Part shown: piece by piece, positions 48,186 through 57,224 of the stretch | How the letters are laid out: each line of letters starts with the position of its first letter | How positions within the stretch are numbered: position 1 is the first letter of the stretch | Assembly (NCBI RefSeq): GCF_000488275.1 | Contig: NZ_KI530762.1 | Location: 887,536 to 951,535, forward strand | From: Acinetobacter brisouii CIP 110357 | GTDB lineage: Bacteria; Pseudomonadota; Gammaproteobacteria; Pseudomonadales; Moraxellaceae | Direction: 5' to 3' | Length of the DNA: 64,000 bases | Notes under the pieces: generated by a model | Database searches by the model: none | Told to the model about the DNA's origin: nothing | What the model saw: only the letters and a program-made list of their open reading frames with translations | Position numbers and translations under genes: made by a program

Positions 48186-49158
48186 CATAAGCTGAAACTT
48201 CAGCGGGTTCAATATGCCGAATTTTTTTCCCAAAGCTGCGTAACCACCAGATGAGTTGTGAAGTTAATGGAACAGTTGCCTGAATCAAGACCAGTTGATG
48301 ATCTAAATGCTGAATTTTCTGATCTTTACTGAGTTGTGATTCATAAAATGTTTTTGCATCTGTTTCATGCATGGTGAGTTCTAATTGCACTAATTCGGTA
48401 GGTTTGTTCAGATCTATTCGGAATCCCAAAGCGCCAGACTCAATATATTGATCAATATTGAAATCGACAGGATGCATCGCACGGTGATTGGATAAGCTGG
48501 CTGACTTAAAACGGTGCAAAGCAAAAGTCTGAATATCCTGCCGATCGTGTCGAGTACAAATCAGGTAAATAATCGCACCTTTTTGTACCAGACCTAATGG
48601 ATTGAGCAAATAGCTTTTTTCTTCGCGTTCGCGCCCTTGATACACACATTCGATTTGTTTGTCTTGCAATAAGCCTTCATAAATAATCTGTTGGGCTTGT
48701 TGATCAATCAAAGGTGGAATGAGTGGCTGGCTTGCAGGCACAATTCGCACCCGATTAATCCACTGTCGGACATTGTTTTGAGTTGATAGGCTGCGCCGTG
48801 CCAGATCAAACCATGGCATCATTTCATTGATTAAACTGGGTGGAAGCAGGTGCTTTAAGTGCTCTTCAACCATCATAAATGTCACAGCTTGTGAACTGGT
48901 CATATGTGGCAGACTTTGAATAGGGGCATCGGAACGCCAGCGCCAGCCTTGTGGCACTTCTTTATTACTTTCAATAGGAAAGCGTTGGGCTAACTGGTTG
49001 AGATCACGTTGAATGGTACGTAAGCTAATATCAATCCCTTCACGCTGCAAAATTTCTTGTAATTGACGTGTACCTGTCCATTTCCCTGTGGTCAGACACG
49101 ATAAAATTTGCCATTGTCGATGCAGGCTATTTGAGGTTTCTTTTTCTTGTGCAGACAT
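48169..49158 (-). CDS. WYL domain transcriptional regulator
   Basis: 329 residues. An N-terminal winged-helix DNA-binding domain (RQLQEILQREGIDISLRTIQRDLNQL, read as a DeoR-like helix-turn-helix near residues 27-52) is followed by the WYL domain (about 160-240; YLLNPLGLVQKGAIIYLICT then TFALHRF) and a WCX-type C-terminal part. WYL proteins often sense nucleic-acid or nucleotide ligands. It is divergent from the Anbu cluster with a 225-base gap, so it is a candidate regulator of that cluster, though that is inferred from position. Confidence 0.9.
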   Translation of the reverse strand: MSAQEKETSNSLHRQWQILSCLTTGKWTGTRQLQEILQREGIDISLRTIQRDLNQLAQRFPIESNKEVPQGWRWRSDAPIQSLPHMTSSQAVTFMMVEEHLKHLLPPSLINEMMPWFDLARRSLSTQNNVRQWINRVRIVPASQPLIPPLIDQQAQQIIYEGLLQDKQIECVYQGREREEKSYLLNPLGLVQKGAIIYLICTRHDRQDIQTFALHRFKSASLSNHRAMHPVDFNIDQYIESGALGFRIDLNKPTELVQLELTMHETDAKTFYESQLSKDQKIQHLDHQLVLIQATVPLTSQLIWWLRSFGKKIRHIEPAEVSAYVNEVI

Positions 49159-49330
49159 GGGTGAGTTAAAGTACTGAATGATTAAATGAATGAGATGGTT
49201 TTAAGTTGTAAATAATTTAAAAAACAACTCGAAACGAAAACTTACTATACACTAGCTTTTTGTTGGTGAGATATCAATAATAAATCTTAAACGATACAAA
49301 AAATTGAACTAAAAAGCTGTTATGTTGACA

Positions 49331-49346
49331 TGGCACCAATTTTGCT
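49331..49346 (+). promoter_or_regulatory. Sigma-54 (RpoN) promoter of the Anbu cluster
   Basis: TGGCACCAATTTTGCT matches the -24/-12 consensus TGGCACG-N4-TTGCW, with exactly ten bases between the GG and GC pairs. Transcription would begin near 49357, leaving a leader of about 27 bases with a GAGAGG ribosome-binding site at 49373 and ATG at 49384. A perfect TTGACA (49325-49330) directly upstream has only a poor -10 at proper spacing. Confidence 0.72.
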
Positions 49347-49383
49347 AGTCTAAATATAAGCCTTATAAAGATGAGAGGTTGAT

Positions 49384-50931
49384 ATGCTAAAAGATAATAA
49401 AGAGCCTTTAAATATGATAGAAAACGTTGTTACAGGAGTAGGCTATAGTCACTTAGAACCACAGCATGTTCAGCCGAGAAACCAGCAAGATAAAAATTTG
49501 TTTCAGCAGCTTCATTCGAAGTTCTTTAATGAAATGCTTGATGATCGTCACATGTCAGCAGAAGCTTGTCAGAATATTGAAAAATGGTTATTTGAACGTA
49601 GTCTTACGGATTTGAAAATTTTAAATCAGGAAGCAAAAGAATTTTTTCTTTATCATGGGATTACTTTTACCGTATATGGCGATGCAGAAGGGACAGAGCG
49701 TACAATCCCCTACGATTTGATTCCAAGAGTGATTGCAAAAAAACAATGGGATAAAATTTCTACAGGCTGTTTGCAGCGTGTTAATGCTTTAAATCATTTT
49801 CTTGATGATATTTATAATCGTCAGGAAATTTTAAAGGCGGGCATTATTCCTGAAGCTCAAATCTTGAGTCATGAAGCATTTCAGCCACAAATGATGAATT
49901 TTAAACTTAAAGGGAAGATCTATTCACAAATTAGCGGGATCGATATTATTCGGGATCATTCGGGCGAATTTTTTGTTTTAGAAGATAATTTACGTACACC
50001 ATCGGGTGTGTCTTACATGCTGGAAAGTCGCAAAATCAGTAAAGAGCTTATGCCTGATTTGTGCCAGAAAAGTAAATTGTATGAAATTGAGCAATACCCA
50101 CAACTTTTGCGCGCTATTTTAGAAGAAAATGCTTTAGTTGATCGACCAACCGTCGTGGTTCTTACTCCAGGGCGTTTTAATAGTGCTTATTATGAGCATG
50201 CATTTTTAGCTCGTGAAATGGATGTACCTTTGGTCACTGGGCAAGATTTATTTGTTGAAAATGATATGGTCTATGCCAAAACCATTCGTGGGAAGCAGCG
50301 AGTAGATGTGATTTATCGCCGTCTGGATGATGCCTTTTTAGATCCATTGAGTTTCCGCCCAGACAGTTGTCTTGGTGTCCCGGGGTTAATGTCGGCCTAT
50401 TTAAAACAAAACGTGATTATTGCCAATGCGCCAGGCACAGGTGTTGCTGATGACAAATCAGTTTATCCGTATGTTGATAAAATGATTGAATATTATTTAA
50501 ATGAACAACCTATTTTAAAAAATGTACCAACTTATCAATGTCGGGATCGTCATGATTTGAACTATGTGATTGAAAATATGCATAACCTTGTTGTGAAAGA
50601 AGCGCAAGGCTCAGGTGGTTATGGCATGTTGATTGGTCCACAGGCAACAGAAAAGCAAATTGCTGAGTTTAAACAAAAAGTGATTGCATATCCGCATTTA
50701 TATATTGCTCAACCGACTCTAGATTTATCAGTTGCGCCAACATTAACCGACAGTGGCATTGCGGAGCGCCATATTGACTTGCGTCCGTTCATTTTGAGTT
50801 CACCACAGCGTACCGAAATTGTGCCAGGAGGCTTAACCCGTGTTGCTATGAAAGAGGGCTCACTGGTGGTGAATTCTTCACAAGGTGGTGGTATTAAAGA
50901 TACTTGGGTTATTGAAACATTGCATGCATAA
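49384..50931 (+). CDS. Circularly permuted ATP-grasp protein
   Basis: 515 residues. It belongs to the circularly permuted ATP-grasp type 2 group (formerly DUF404/DUF407). Typical segments are DIIRDHSGEFFVLEDNLRTPSGVSYM (split by reading, about residues 190-215), VYRRLDDAFLDP-like and the late KEAQGSGGYGML, which hold ATP- and metal-contact residues. ATP-grasp enzymes of this kind are thought to make peptide-like amide bonds. First gene of a four-gene cluster; 10 bases before the alpha-E gene. Confidence 0.93.
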   Translation: MLKDNKEPLNMIENVVTGVGYSHLEPQHVQPRNQQDKNLFQQLHSKFFNEMLDDRHMSAEACQNIEKWLFERSLTDLKILNQEAKEFFLYHGITFTVYGDAEGTERTIPYDLIPRVIAKKQWDKISTGCLQRVNALNHFLDDIYNRQEILKAGIIPEAQILSHEAFQPQMMNFKLKGKIYSQISGIDIIRDHSGEFFVLEDNLRTPSGVSYMLESRKISKELMPDLCQKSKLYEIEQYPQLLRAILEENALVDRPTVVVLTPGRFNSAYYEHAFLAREMDVPLVTGQDLFVENDMVYAKTIRGKQRVDVIYRRLDDAFLDPLSFRPDSCLGVPGLMSAYLKQNVIIANAPGTGVADDKSVYPYVDKMIEYYLNEQPILKNVPTYQCRDRHDLNYVIENMHNLVVKEAQGSGGYGMLIGPQATEKQIAEFKQKVIAYPHLYIAQPTLDLSVAPTLTDSGIAERHIDLRPFILSSPQRTEIVPGGLTRVAMKEGSLVVNSSQGGGIKDTWVIETLHA

Positions 50932-50941
50932 GGAGAATGAT

Positions 50942-51544
50942 ATGTTGTTGCTGACTTCAAATGCATACAATATTTTTTGGCTAGGTCGTTATCTGACGCG
51001 GATTCATTTTCTGTGTCAGCATTTGCCTTTACAAGATGATGAACACGCCAAACAGTTAATTTCTGCTTTGTACTTACCAGCCTATGATGCTGCATCATTA
51101 ACAGCATTGTTATTTGATTCTGAACAGAGTTATTCATTTAGCCAGCAGTTCAGTATTGCCTATGACAATGTGCAGGCACTGAGAGGTATTTTATCCGTAC
51201 AAAGCTACGCTGAACTTAATGCGATGTTTAAATCTGCTAAAAGCAATGCGGTTGCGATTTGTCAGGTGATCAGTGATGTTGAGGCAGTTTTGGAAGCTGA
51301 GTCGCAAGATATTTTCTTGTTTTTTAGCCTAGGCAAATATATTGAGAAACTCGATCAGGCGTTGCGTACACAGCAGGAGTGTCATGACAGCCTTGAAAAG
51401 TTGGATATTCTTGCAAATGCCTTGAGTGATTATGGTTGGGAGGATTATGTTCAAGTCTGGCAGAAATTTAAAGTTCAGCCTGATTTGAGTACATTTAACC
51501 GATTAAATGCTCACTTACAGCAGATGTTTGGAGTTGTCACATGA
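50942..51544 (+). CDS. Alpha-E domain protein
   Basis: 200 residues from ATG at 50942, which follows AAGGAGAATGAT, a strong ribosome-binding site. The N-terminal LLTSNAYNIFWLGRYLTRI matches the start of alpha-E proteins (usual form AxNLYWMGRYxER), and the rest is helical. These proteins always accompany the ATP-grasp and transglutaminase genes; the biochemical role is unknown. Family members are often about 310 residues, so this one is short. It overlaps the next gene by ATGA. Confidence 0.88.
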   Translation: MLLLTSNAYNIFWLGRYLTRIHFLCQHLPLQDDEHAKQLISALYLPAYDAASLTALLFDSEQSYSFSQQFSIAYDNVQALRGILSVQSYAELNAMFKSAKSNAVAICQVISDVEAVLEAESQDIFLFFSLGKYIEKLDQALRTQQECHDSLEKLDILANALSDYGWEDYVQVWQKFKVQPDLSTFNRLNAHLQQMFGVVT

Positions 51545-52329
51545 GATTAATGGTGAATCATCAAACGCATTATCAGTATTCAGAGGCAGCATGTAATAGC
51601 ATTCAATATATTAAAATGATGCCACAAAGCGGAGGGCATCAACAGGTACATTCATGGGATTTAAGCATTCCTGGGCAATATAGCACTCAAAAGGATGCTT
51701 TTAGTAATCTGTGGGTGACCAGTACTCAGCGTTATGATTACCAGCAGCTCACCATTATGGCGCAGGGGATCGTAGAAATTGACCCAAAATGTGAAGTTGC
51801 ATTACAAGGTTGTGCTATTCATCCGAGTATTTTTTTGCAGTCAACCAGTATGACCGAATGCAATCGTGAGATGTTGGCATTTGCTCATGAATATGTCACA
51901 TATAAAACTCGTAAGGAATTGCAGTTGTTGGCAGCTGCAATTTTGCAGTACATTCCATACTGCTCGCAGGTCACAGAAGTTCATACCCCTGCAACAGAAG
52001 TTTTTAACGCGCATCAGCAAGGTGGTGTTTGTCAGGATCATAGCCATGTATTTATTGCTATGTGTCGTGCTTTAGGTATCCCTGCACGTTATGTTTCGGG
52101 TTATTTATATGCGCCAGATATGCTGCACTTGGCAAGTCATGCTTGGGCTGAGGTGTATGTAGATCAAACATGGTATTGTTTTGATATTAGTAATCAAATC
52201 TTTACCCCACATTCGCATATTTATGTTGCAATTGGTCGAGATTATTATGATGTTGCTCCTATACGGGGGGTGCGTGAGCGTGGCGGCGTAGAAACAATGC
52301 GTTCAATCGTACAAGTTTTGCCATGCTAG
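51541..52329 (+). CDS. Transglutaminase-like cysteine protease family protein
   Basis: 262 residues. An N-terminal beta-rich domain (bacterial transglutaminase-like N-terminal region, LMVNHQTHYQYSEAA) precedes the core with the Cys-His-Asp triad: Cys in GGVCQDHSHV (about residue 163), His in SHAWAEVYV (about 200) and Asp in YCFDISN (about 215). Such proteins may cleave or cross-link peptides. No signal peptide, so it acts in the cytoplasm with the neighbouring Anbu protease. Confidence 0.92.
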   Translation: MRLMVNHQTHYQYSEAACNSIQYIKMMPQSGGHQQVHSWDLSIPGQYSTQKDAFSNLWVTSTQRYDYQQLTIMAQGIVEIDPKCEVALQGCAIHPSIFLQSTSMTECNREMLAFAHEYVTYKTRKELQLLAAAILQYIPYCSQVTEVHTPATEVFNAHQQGGVCQDHSHVFIAMCRALGIPARYVSGYLYAPDMLHLASHAWAEVYVDQTWYCFDISNQIFTPHSHIYVAIGRDYYDVAPIRGVRERGGVETMRSIVQVLPC

Positions 52330-52351
52330 TTTAAAACGAAGGGAAGTGTTG

Positions 52352-53086
52352 ATGACCTATTGTTGTGCTTTACGTTTAAAGGATGGGCTGGTATTTATTA
52401 GCGATACTCGTACCAATGCTGGTGTTGATCAGATTTCGGTGTTCCGTAAGTTATATACATTTGGCGTGCATCAGGAGCGTTTTATTGCAATCCAAACTGC
52501 GGGTAATCTTGCGACTACTCAGGCAGTCATTGGCTATTTACGCAACCAGATTGCCTTAAAACAAGAACCCAATTTATATACCGTTAACACCATGTTTGAA
52601 GTCGCACAGTTGGTTGGGCGCACCTTGCGTAAAGTGATTCAGGATGTGACTGAAGATACACAAGAGCAAAGTAATTATTATTGTAGTTTACTGGTGGGTG
52701 GTCAAATTGAGGATGCTGAACTACAACTTTATAATATTTACCCCCAAGGCAATTTTATTTGTGCCACCAAAGACACGCCATTTTTTCAAATTGGTGAAAG
52801 CAAATATGGTAAGCCGATTTTAGATCGAGCGTTGACTTATGATATGCCACTGGATGAAGCAATACGTTGCAGCCTAATTTCTTTTGATTCAACCTTACGT
52901 TCCAATGTTTCGGTTGGCATGCCACTCGATTTATTGGTCTATCGGGTGGATAGTCTTAAAATCCCACAGGGTAAACGCATTACAAGCGAAGATGCTTATT
53001 TTCATCAAATTAGCACACAATGGTCGGAAACCTTGCGTCGCGGCTTGCATGAGATACCAAAACCAAGTGATGATTATTTGCTTTAA
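52352..53086 (+). CDS. Anbu, proteasome-like N-terminal threonine hydrolase
   Basis: 244 residues from ATG 52352, so that after Met removal Thr is the first residue (M-TYCCALRL), as needed for an Ntn hydrolase. SDTRTNAG supplies the Asp, and FRKLY the Lys near position 33. Anbu (ancestral beta-subunit, also called proteasome-type protease) forms ring or helical assemblies with weak or unknown peptidase activity. It is the last gene of the ATP-grasp, alpha-E, transglutaminase cluster and is followed by a terminator at 53247. An earlier in-frame start two codons upstream would bury the Thr and is rejected. Confidence 0.93.
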   Translation: MTYCCALRLKDGLVFISDTRTNAGVDQISVFRKLYTFGVHQERFIAIQTAGNLATTQAVIGYLRNQIALKQEPNLYTVNTMFEVAQLVGRTLRKVIQDVTEDTQEQSNYYCSLLVGGQIEDAELQLYNIYPQGNFICATKDTPFFQIGESKYGKPILDRALTYDMPLDEAIRCSLISFDSTLRSNVSVGMPLDLLVYRVDSLKIPQGKRITSEDAYFHQISTQWSETLRRGLHEIPKPSDDYLL

Positions 53087-53246
53087 GATTTATTTGAGTA
53101 ATCAGCTGGTTTTTTAGTGAGATCTGATATCACAGCAATTAGTTCTGTGTTGGACATGCTGAAGAATTTAAGTGATGGCTGAATAGTAATGATGTGCCAG
53201 TAATTTAAATAGACTCAGTATGATTGATACTAAAATCAATACGAAT

Positions 53247-53280
53247 AAAAGAAAGCCAAGTTGAACTTGGCTTTCTTTTA
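53247..53280. terminator. Bidirectional terminator, Anbu cluster and alr
   Basis: AAAAGAAAGCCAAGTT / AACTTGGCTTTCTTTT hairpin, strong and symmetrical, between convergent genes. Confidence 0.92.
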
Positions 53281-53284
53281 TTGA

Positions 53285-54358
53285 TTAAATCACTTGACGT
53301 GTAGGACGTTTACTTAAGCGGCAAAGTAATTCATAACCAATAGTTCCATTTGCTTTGGCAACATCATCGACTAGGCGCTGTGTCCCCCAAAGTTCAACTG
53401 GAGTATCAATTGTGACATTTAAACCAGTCACATCAATTGCCATCATGTCCATGCTGACACGACCAACTAAAGGAACTGTCTGACCATTTACAACAACATA
53501 GTTCTGCTCAATGTATGCACGTGGATAACCATCACCATAACCAATTGATACAATGGCAATTTCCATATCTTTTTGTGCAACGAAAGTTGAGCCGTATCCC
53601 ACTTTTTCGCCTGTATGAATTTTATTTAAAGCCATAATGCCTGCGCTAAAAGTCATGACTGGCTGAAGTCCAAGTTCCGCGACAGGGCGGTGATCAAATG
53701 GAGTTGCACCGTATAACATGATGCCTGGGCGGACATAATCAAAGTGTAGCTCTGGCCATTTCATGATCGCAGCTGAGTTACAGCAAGAACTTAAGACAGG
53801 CGCACAGGCTTCGCGTACTTGTAGGAATTGTTGTTTTTGCTGTTCATTCATTGGGTGGTCATCGGCATCGGCATTAGCGAAATGCATTGCCAAAACACAT
53901 TCAAAACCTTCAGCTTTCAATGTATTGATGATGTCAATAATTTCAGGAACTTTAAAGCCTAAACGGTTCATACCACTATTGAGTTTGACCCAGACTTTTA
54001 AGCCTTTTGCCTGATATTGGTTTTTATATTTACGAACCCAGTCGAGTTGTTGCTGATGGTGCAGCATGCATTCGAATTTATTATCGATGGCAATTTGCAT
54101 TTCATCTTCGCTAAAAACACCTTCAATTAAGGTAACTAACTGGTTAAAACCCAATTGACGAATTTCAATGGCTTCATCTAAGCAAGCAACCCCAAAAGCA
54201 TCTGATTGCGTCAGTGCAGATAAGCAGTTTTCTAATCCGTGACCATAGGCATTTGCCTTTACCATGCTGACAATCTTTGAATCTGGCGCGAGTTGTTTGA
54301 CGCGATTCAAGTTATGTTGTAGAGCTTCGCGACTGATGGTAACGGTAGCTTGACGCAC
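53285..54358 (-). CDS. alr: Alanine racemase
   Basis: 357 residues; a PLP enzyme with a TIM barrel that makes D-alanine for peptidoglycan. The Schiff-base lysine is in SMVKANAYGHG (Lys34). The C-terminal domain supplies the second catalytic Tyr in GEKVGYGSTF and the signature RVSMDMMAIDV. It lies 18 bases after dnaB on the same strand, an arrangement common in gammaproteobacteria. Catabolic DadX is the alternative; position with dnaB favours the biosynthetic enzyme. Confidence 0.95.
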   Translation of the reverse strand: MRQATVTISREALQHNLNRVKQLAPDSKIVSMVKANAYGHGLENCLSALTQSDAFGVACLDEAIEIRQLGFNQLVTLIEGVFSEDEMQIAIDNKFECMLHHQQQLDWVRKYKNQYQAKGLKVWVKLNSGMNRLGFKVPEIIDIINTLKAEGFECVLAMHFANADADDHPMNEQQKQQFLQVREACAPVLSSCCNSAAIMKWPELHFDYVRPGIMLYGATPFDHRPVAELGLQPVMTFSAGIMALNKIHTGEKVGYGSTFVAQKDMEIAIVSIGYGDGYPRAYIEQNYVVVNGQTVPLVGRVSMDMMAIDVTGLNVTIDTPVELWGTQRLVDDVAKANGTIGYELLCRLSKRPTRQVI

Positions 54359-54376
54359 TTTGGACTCCTTAAGACG

Positions 54377-55825
54377 TTATTCGTCGTCATCAAATTGGTT
54401 GTAGTACTCAGGAGAGAGATTACTAAAACGCGTGTATTGTCCTTCAAAAGCCAGTCGTACTGTTCCAATTGGGCCATTACGTTGCTTGCCGATAATAATT
54501 TCGGCAGTTCCAGCTTCCTTGGATTCTTTGTTGTAAACTTCATCGCGGTAAATAAACATGATTAAATCCGCATCTTGCTCAATCGCACCCGATTCACGCA
54601 AGTCTGACATTACTGGGCGTTTGTTTGGTCGGTTTTCCAAACTTCGGTTGAGCTGTGATAGTGCAATAACAGGGCAGTTCATTTCCTTTGCTAAAGCTTT
54701 TAGGCTTCGGGAAATCTCACCAATCTCACCCACACGGTTATCACCCATACCTGGTACTTTCATCAATTGTAAATAGTCGACCATGATACAACCGAGTTTG
54801 CCTCCATGTTGCTTGGCAACACGACGAGCACGGGCGCGTAATTCTGTAGGTGGAAGTGCAGAGGAATCATCAATATAAAGATGTTTTTCTTGAAGTTGTA
54901 GAATTGTGCCTGTAACTTTGGACCATTCATCACTATCAAGTTTGCCTGAACGCAAATGCCCTTGATGGACTTTACCAAACGATGAGATTAAACGCATGGC
55001 AATCGAATCTGCAGGCATTTCCATTGAAAAAACCAGTGCTGGCAGATCACAGTTAAACAGCACACTTTCAACCAGATTCATGGCAAAAGTGGTTTTCCCC
55101 ATGGATGGACGTGCTGCAACAATAATCATGTCACCACCTTGCATCCCTGAGGTCTTGTTGTCTAGCTCAACAAATCCTGTCGTCAAACCTGTGATATTAC
55201 CTTCAAGTTGTGATAATTCACTGAGTTTATTGAATACATCAGAGACCACTGCCGTAATCGGTTGAGGGCCTGAATTTTTCTTATTATTGTTGTGCTGTTC
55301 AGCAATCGAAAAAATATTGGTTTCAGCTAAATCAAGAATTTCAGAAACGCTACGTCCGTTGGTGTTGTACGCATTCAGCAAAATTTCATTGCTGGCTTTA
55401 ATCATACTGCGCAGGGTAGCAAACTCACGAATCTTAATGGCATAGGTTTCTAAGTTATAGAAACTTGCAGGTGAGTCTGACATGAGTTGCATGAGGTAGT
55501 CTTCACCACCAATTGCATCAATCAGATTTTGTTTCAATAACCAGTCATTGACTAACACGGCATCGTAAGGTGAATTTTCCTGTGCTAGTTTTTCAATGGC
55601 ACGAAAAATATACTTATGCCGAGTTGCATAAAAGTCATTTTCATTGAGTACATCGCTGACTTGTTCAAAAGATTCGGCAACAGTCATTAATGCGGCTAAA
55701 ACAGCCTGTTCAATTGCCAAGTTATGTGGAGGTGTACGAAATTCTTTGAGTTGACCTGACGACTCCGTATTTTTATTTTCAGAAGAAACAGAGTGTTGTG
55801 CAACTGTGGCATTCGCCTGAGACAT
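54377..55825 (-). CDS. dnaB: Replicative DNA helicase DnaB
   Basis: 482 residues. After a non-conserved leader of about 30 residues, the N-terminal domain begins at PPHNLAIEQAVL. The RecA-like domain has Walker A ARPSMGKTTFA (about residue 237), VFSMEMP, Walker B CIMVDYLQLM and the arginine-finger region (KEMNCPVIALSQLNRSLE). DnaB is the hexameric helicase that unwinds the replication fork. It follows the rpsF-rpsR-rplI group across a 183-base gap with a terminator. Confidence 0.97.
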   Translation of the reverse strand: MSQANATVAQHSVSSENKNTESSGQLKEFRTPPHNLAIEQAVLAALMTVAESFEQVSDVLNENDFYATRHKYIFRAIEKLAQENSPYDAVLVNDWLLKQNLIDAIGGEDYLMQLMSDSPASFYNLETYAIKIREFATLRSMIKASNEILLNAYNTNGRSVSEILDLAETNIFSIAEQHNNNKKNSGPQPITAVVSDVFNKLSELSQLEGNITGLTTGFVELDNKTSGMQGGDMIIVAARPSMGKTTFAMNLVESVLFNCDLPALVFSMEMPADSIAMRLISSFGKVHQGHLRSGKLDSDEWSKVTGTILQLQEKHLYIDDSSALPPTELRARARRVAKQHGGKLGCIMVDYLQLMKVPGMGDNRVGEIGEISRSLKALAKEMNCPVIALSQLNRSLENRPNKRPVMSDLRESGAIEQDADLIMFIYRDEVYNKESKEAGTAEIIIGKQRNGPIGTVRLAFEGQYTRFSNLSPEYYNQFDDDE

Positions 55826-55954
55826 AGATAACCTTAAATTGAATAAAGCAGGGGAAAAACAAAAAGATTAGCGAATCTATCTTAAAACAAAAGTGACAAA
55901 CTACATAATCTTAATAACAATATAAATGAACAGATGAATCAGAAAAAACTATGA

Positions 55955-55992
55955 TGAAAAAAAAGAGCATGCAGAAGCATGCTCTTTTTTTT
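55955..55992 (-). terminator. Terminator after rplI
   Basis: AGAGCATGC / GCATGCTCT perfect stem with an AGAA loop and A/T runs of eight on each side. Confidence 0.93.
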
Positions 55993-56008
55993 GGGAATGG
56001 TACTGAAA

Positions 56009-56455
56009 TTACTCAGAAACGATAGTAACAAGTACTTCAGCAGCAACATCATGATGCAATTGGATTGCGATGTTGAATTCACCAGTATGACGAAGCGCAC
56101 CATTTGGTAAGCGAACTTCAGCACGATCCACTACAAGACCAGCATTTGTTAATGCGTCTGCAATGTCACGAGTACCAATTGAACCGAATAGTTTACCTTC
56201 ATCGCCTGCTTTCGCAGTGATAACGATATTTACTTCGTTCAATTGATCAGCACGTGCTTGAGCTGCGCCCAATACTTCAGCTTCTTGTTTTTCAAGCTCA
56301 GCGCGGCGAGCTTCAAAAGCAGTTGTGTTTGCTTCAGTCGCAGCAACTGCTTTACCTTGGGGGATAAGGAAGTTACGGCCGTAACCAGCTTTCACAGAAA
56401 CTTTATCGCCTAATTTACCAAGGTTTTTAATGCGTTGTAATAAGATAACGTCCAC
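56009..56455 (-). CDS. rplI: Ribosomal protein bL9
   Basis: 148 residues, the usual length. [25 protein letters not shown] and [11 protein letters not shown] are the conserved N-terminal rRNA-binding domain; a long helix joins it to the C-terminal domain. It binds 23S rRNA near the L1 stalk. Nine bases after rpsR, last gene before the terminator. Confidence 0.98.
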   Translation of the reverse strand: MDVILLQRIKNLGKLGDKVSVKAGYGRNFLIPQGKAVAATEANTTAFEARRAELEKQEAEVLGAAQARADQLNEVNIVITAKAGDEGKLFGSIGTRDIADALTNAGLVVDRAEVRLPNGALRHTGEFNIAIQLHHDVAAEVLVTIVSE

Positions 56456-56463
56456 AGATCACC

Positions 56464-56691
56464 TCACTTATGGTTGTCAGTGTACGGAATCAAAGACAAA
56501 TAGCGAGCTTGTTTGATTGCAAGCGCTAACTGACGTTGATAACGAGCTTTAGTACCAGTGATACGGCTAGGAACAATCTTGCCGTTTTCAGTGATGTACT
56601 GTTTCAAAGTGTCGATATCTTTGTAATCGATGTACGCAACATTCTCAGCTGTAAAGCGGCAGAACTTGCGACGACGGTAAAAACGTGCCAT
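56464..56691 (-). CDS. rpsR: Ribosomal protein bS18
   Basis: 75 residues: [13 protein letters not shown], then [26 protein letters not shown], the full conserved S18 sequence. S18 binds S6 and 16S rRNA in the platform of the small subunit. It keeps one zinc-type Cys (KFCRF) only, as in other gammaproteobacteria. 11 bases after rpsF. Confidence 0.98.
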
Positions 56692-56702
56692 TGATGTTCT
56701 CC

Positions 56703-57089
56703 TTATTCAGCAGCTTCTTGAGAAACTTGCTGTGCTTCTTCACGTTGAGCTTTACGCGCACGTTTTTCTTCAGCACTTTTAGCAAGCAAAGACTCTTCAG
56801 TAATTGCGTGTTCACGACGAATGATCAAGTTACGAATGATTGCATCGTTATAACGGAACAATTCTTCTAATTCATCAAGAGTCGTTTGACCACATTCAAC
56901 ATTCATTAAAATGTAGTGTGCTTTATGAATTTTGTTAATTGGGTAAGCCAATTGGCGACGGCCCCAATCTTCTAAGCGGTGAATTTGACCTTCAGCATCT
57001 TTGATGTGAGAGATATAGCGTTCTACCATACCAACCACTTGATCGCTTTGATCAGGGTGTACTAAAAGTACGATTTCGTAATGACGCAT
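56703..57089 (-). CDS. rpsF: Ribosomal protein bS6
   Basis: 128 residues starting at [17 protein letters not shown], preceded by TAAGGAG. An upstream in-frame start at 57149 would add 20 non-conserved residues and is rejected. S6 forms a heterodimer with S18 and is first in the rpsF-rpsR-rplI operon. A CCG trinucleotide lies in the leader close to the ribosome-binding site, as in known S6:S18 leader elements. Three hairpins are placed further upstream. Confidence 0.97.
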   Translation of the reverse strand: MRHYEIVLLVHPDQSDQVVGMVERYISHIKDAEGQIHRLEDWGRRQLAYPINKIHKAHYILMNVECGQTTLDELEELFRYNDAIIRNLIIRREHAITEESLLAKSAEEKRARKAQREEAQQVSQEAAE

Positions 57090-57144
57090 TGTCAGCTCCT
57101 TACGGTTTAGACAGCCCCTAAATAAATTTTTAGAAGCAAGGAGT

Positions 57145-57200
57145 CTCAACTTTAAAAGTTGAGTCGCAAATTGCGAAGGCTGAATTTTATAAGATCAGCC
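57145..57200. repeat. Three tandem perfect hairpins before rpsF
   Basis: CTCAACTT-TAA-AAGTTGAG (57145-57163), TCGCA-AAT-TGCGA (57164-57176) and GGCTGA-N11-TCAGCC (57178-57200) abut one another. None is followed by a T-run on the minus strand, so they look like leader or processing structure rather than simple terminators. Confidence 0.7.
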
Positions 57201-57224
57201 CGTTTAACTCAAGAAAAAATGCCA

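Noticed and set aside
49325..49356. TTGACA before the Anbu cluster as a sigma-70 promoter
   Set aside because: The -10 candidates at the right spacing are poor, whereas the overlapping sigma-54 match is perfect in spacing.
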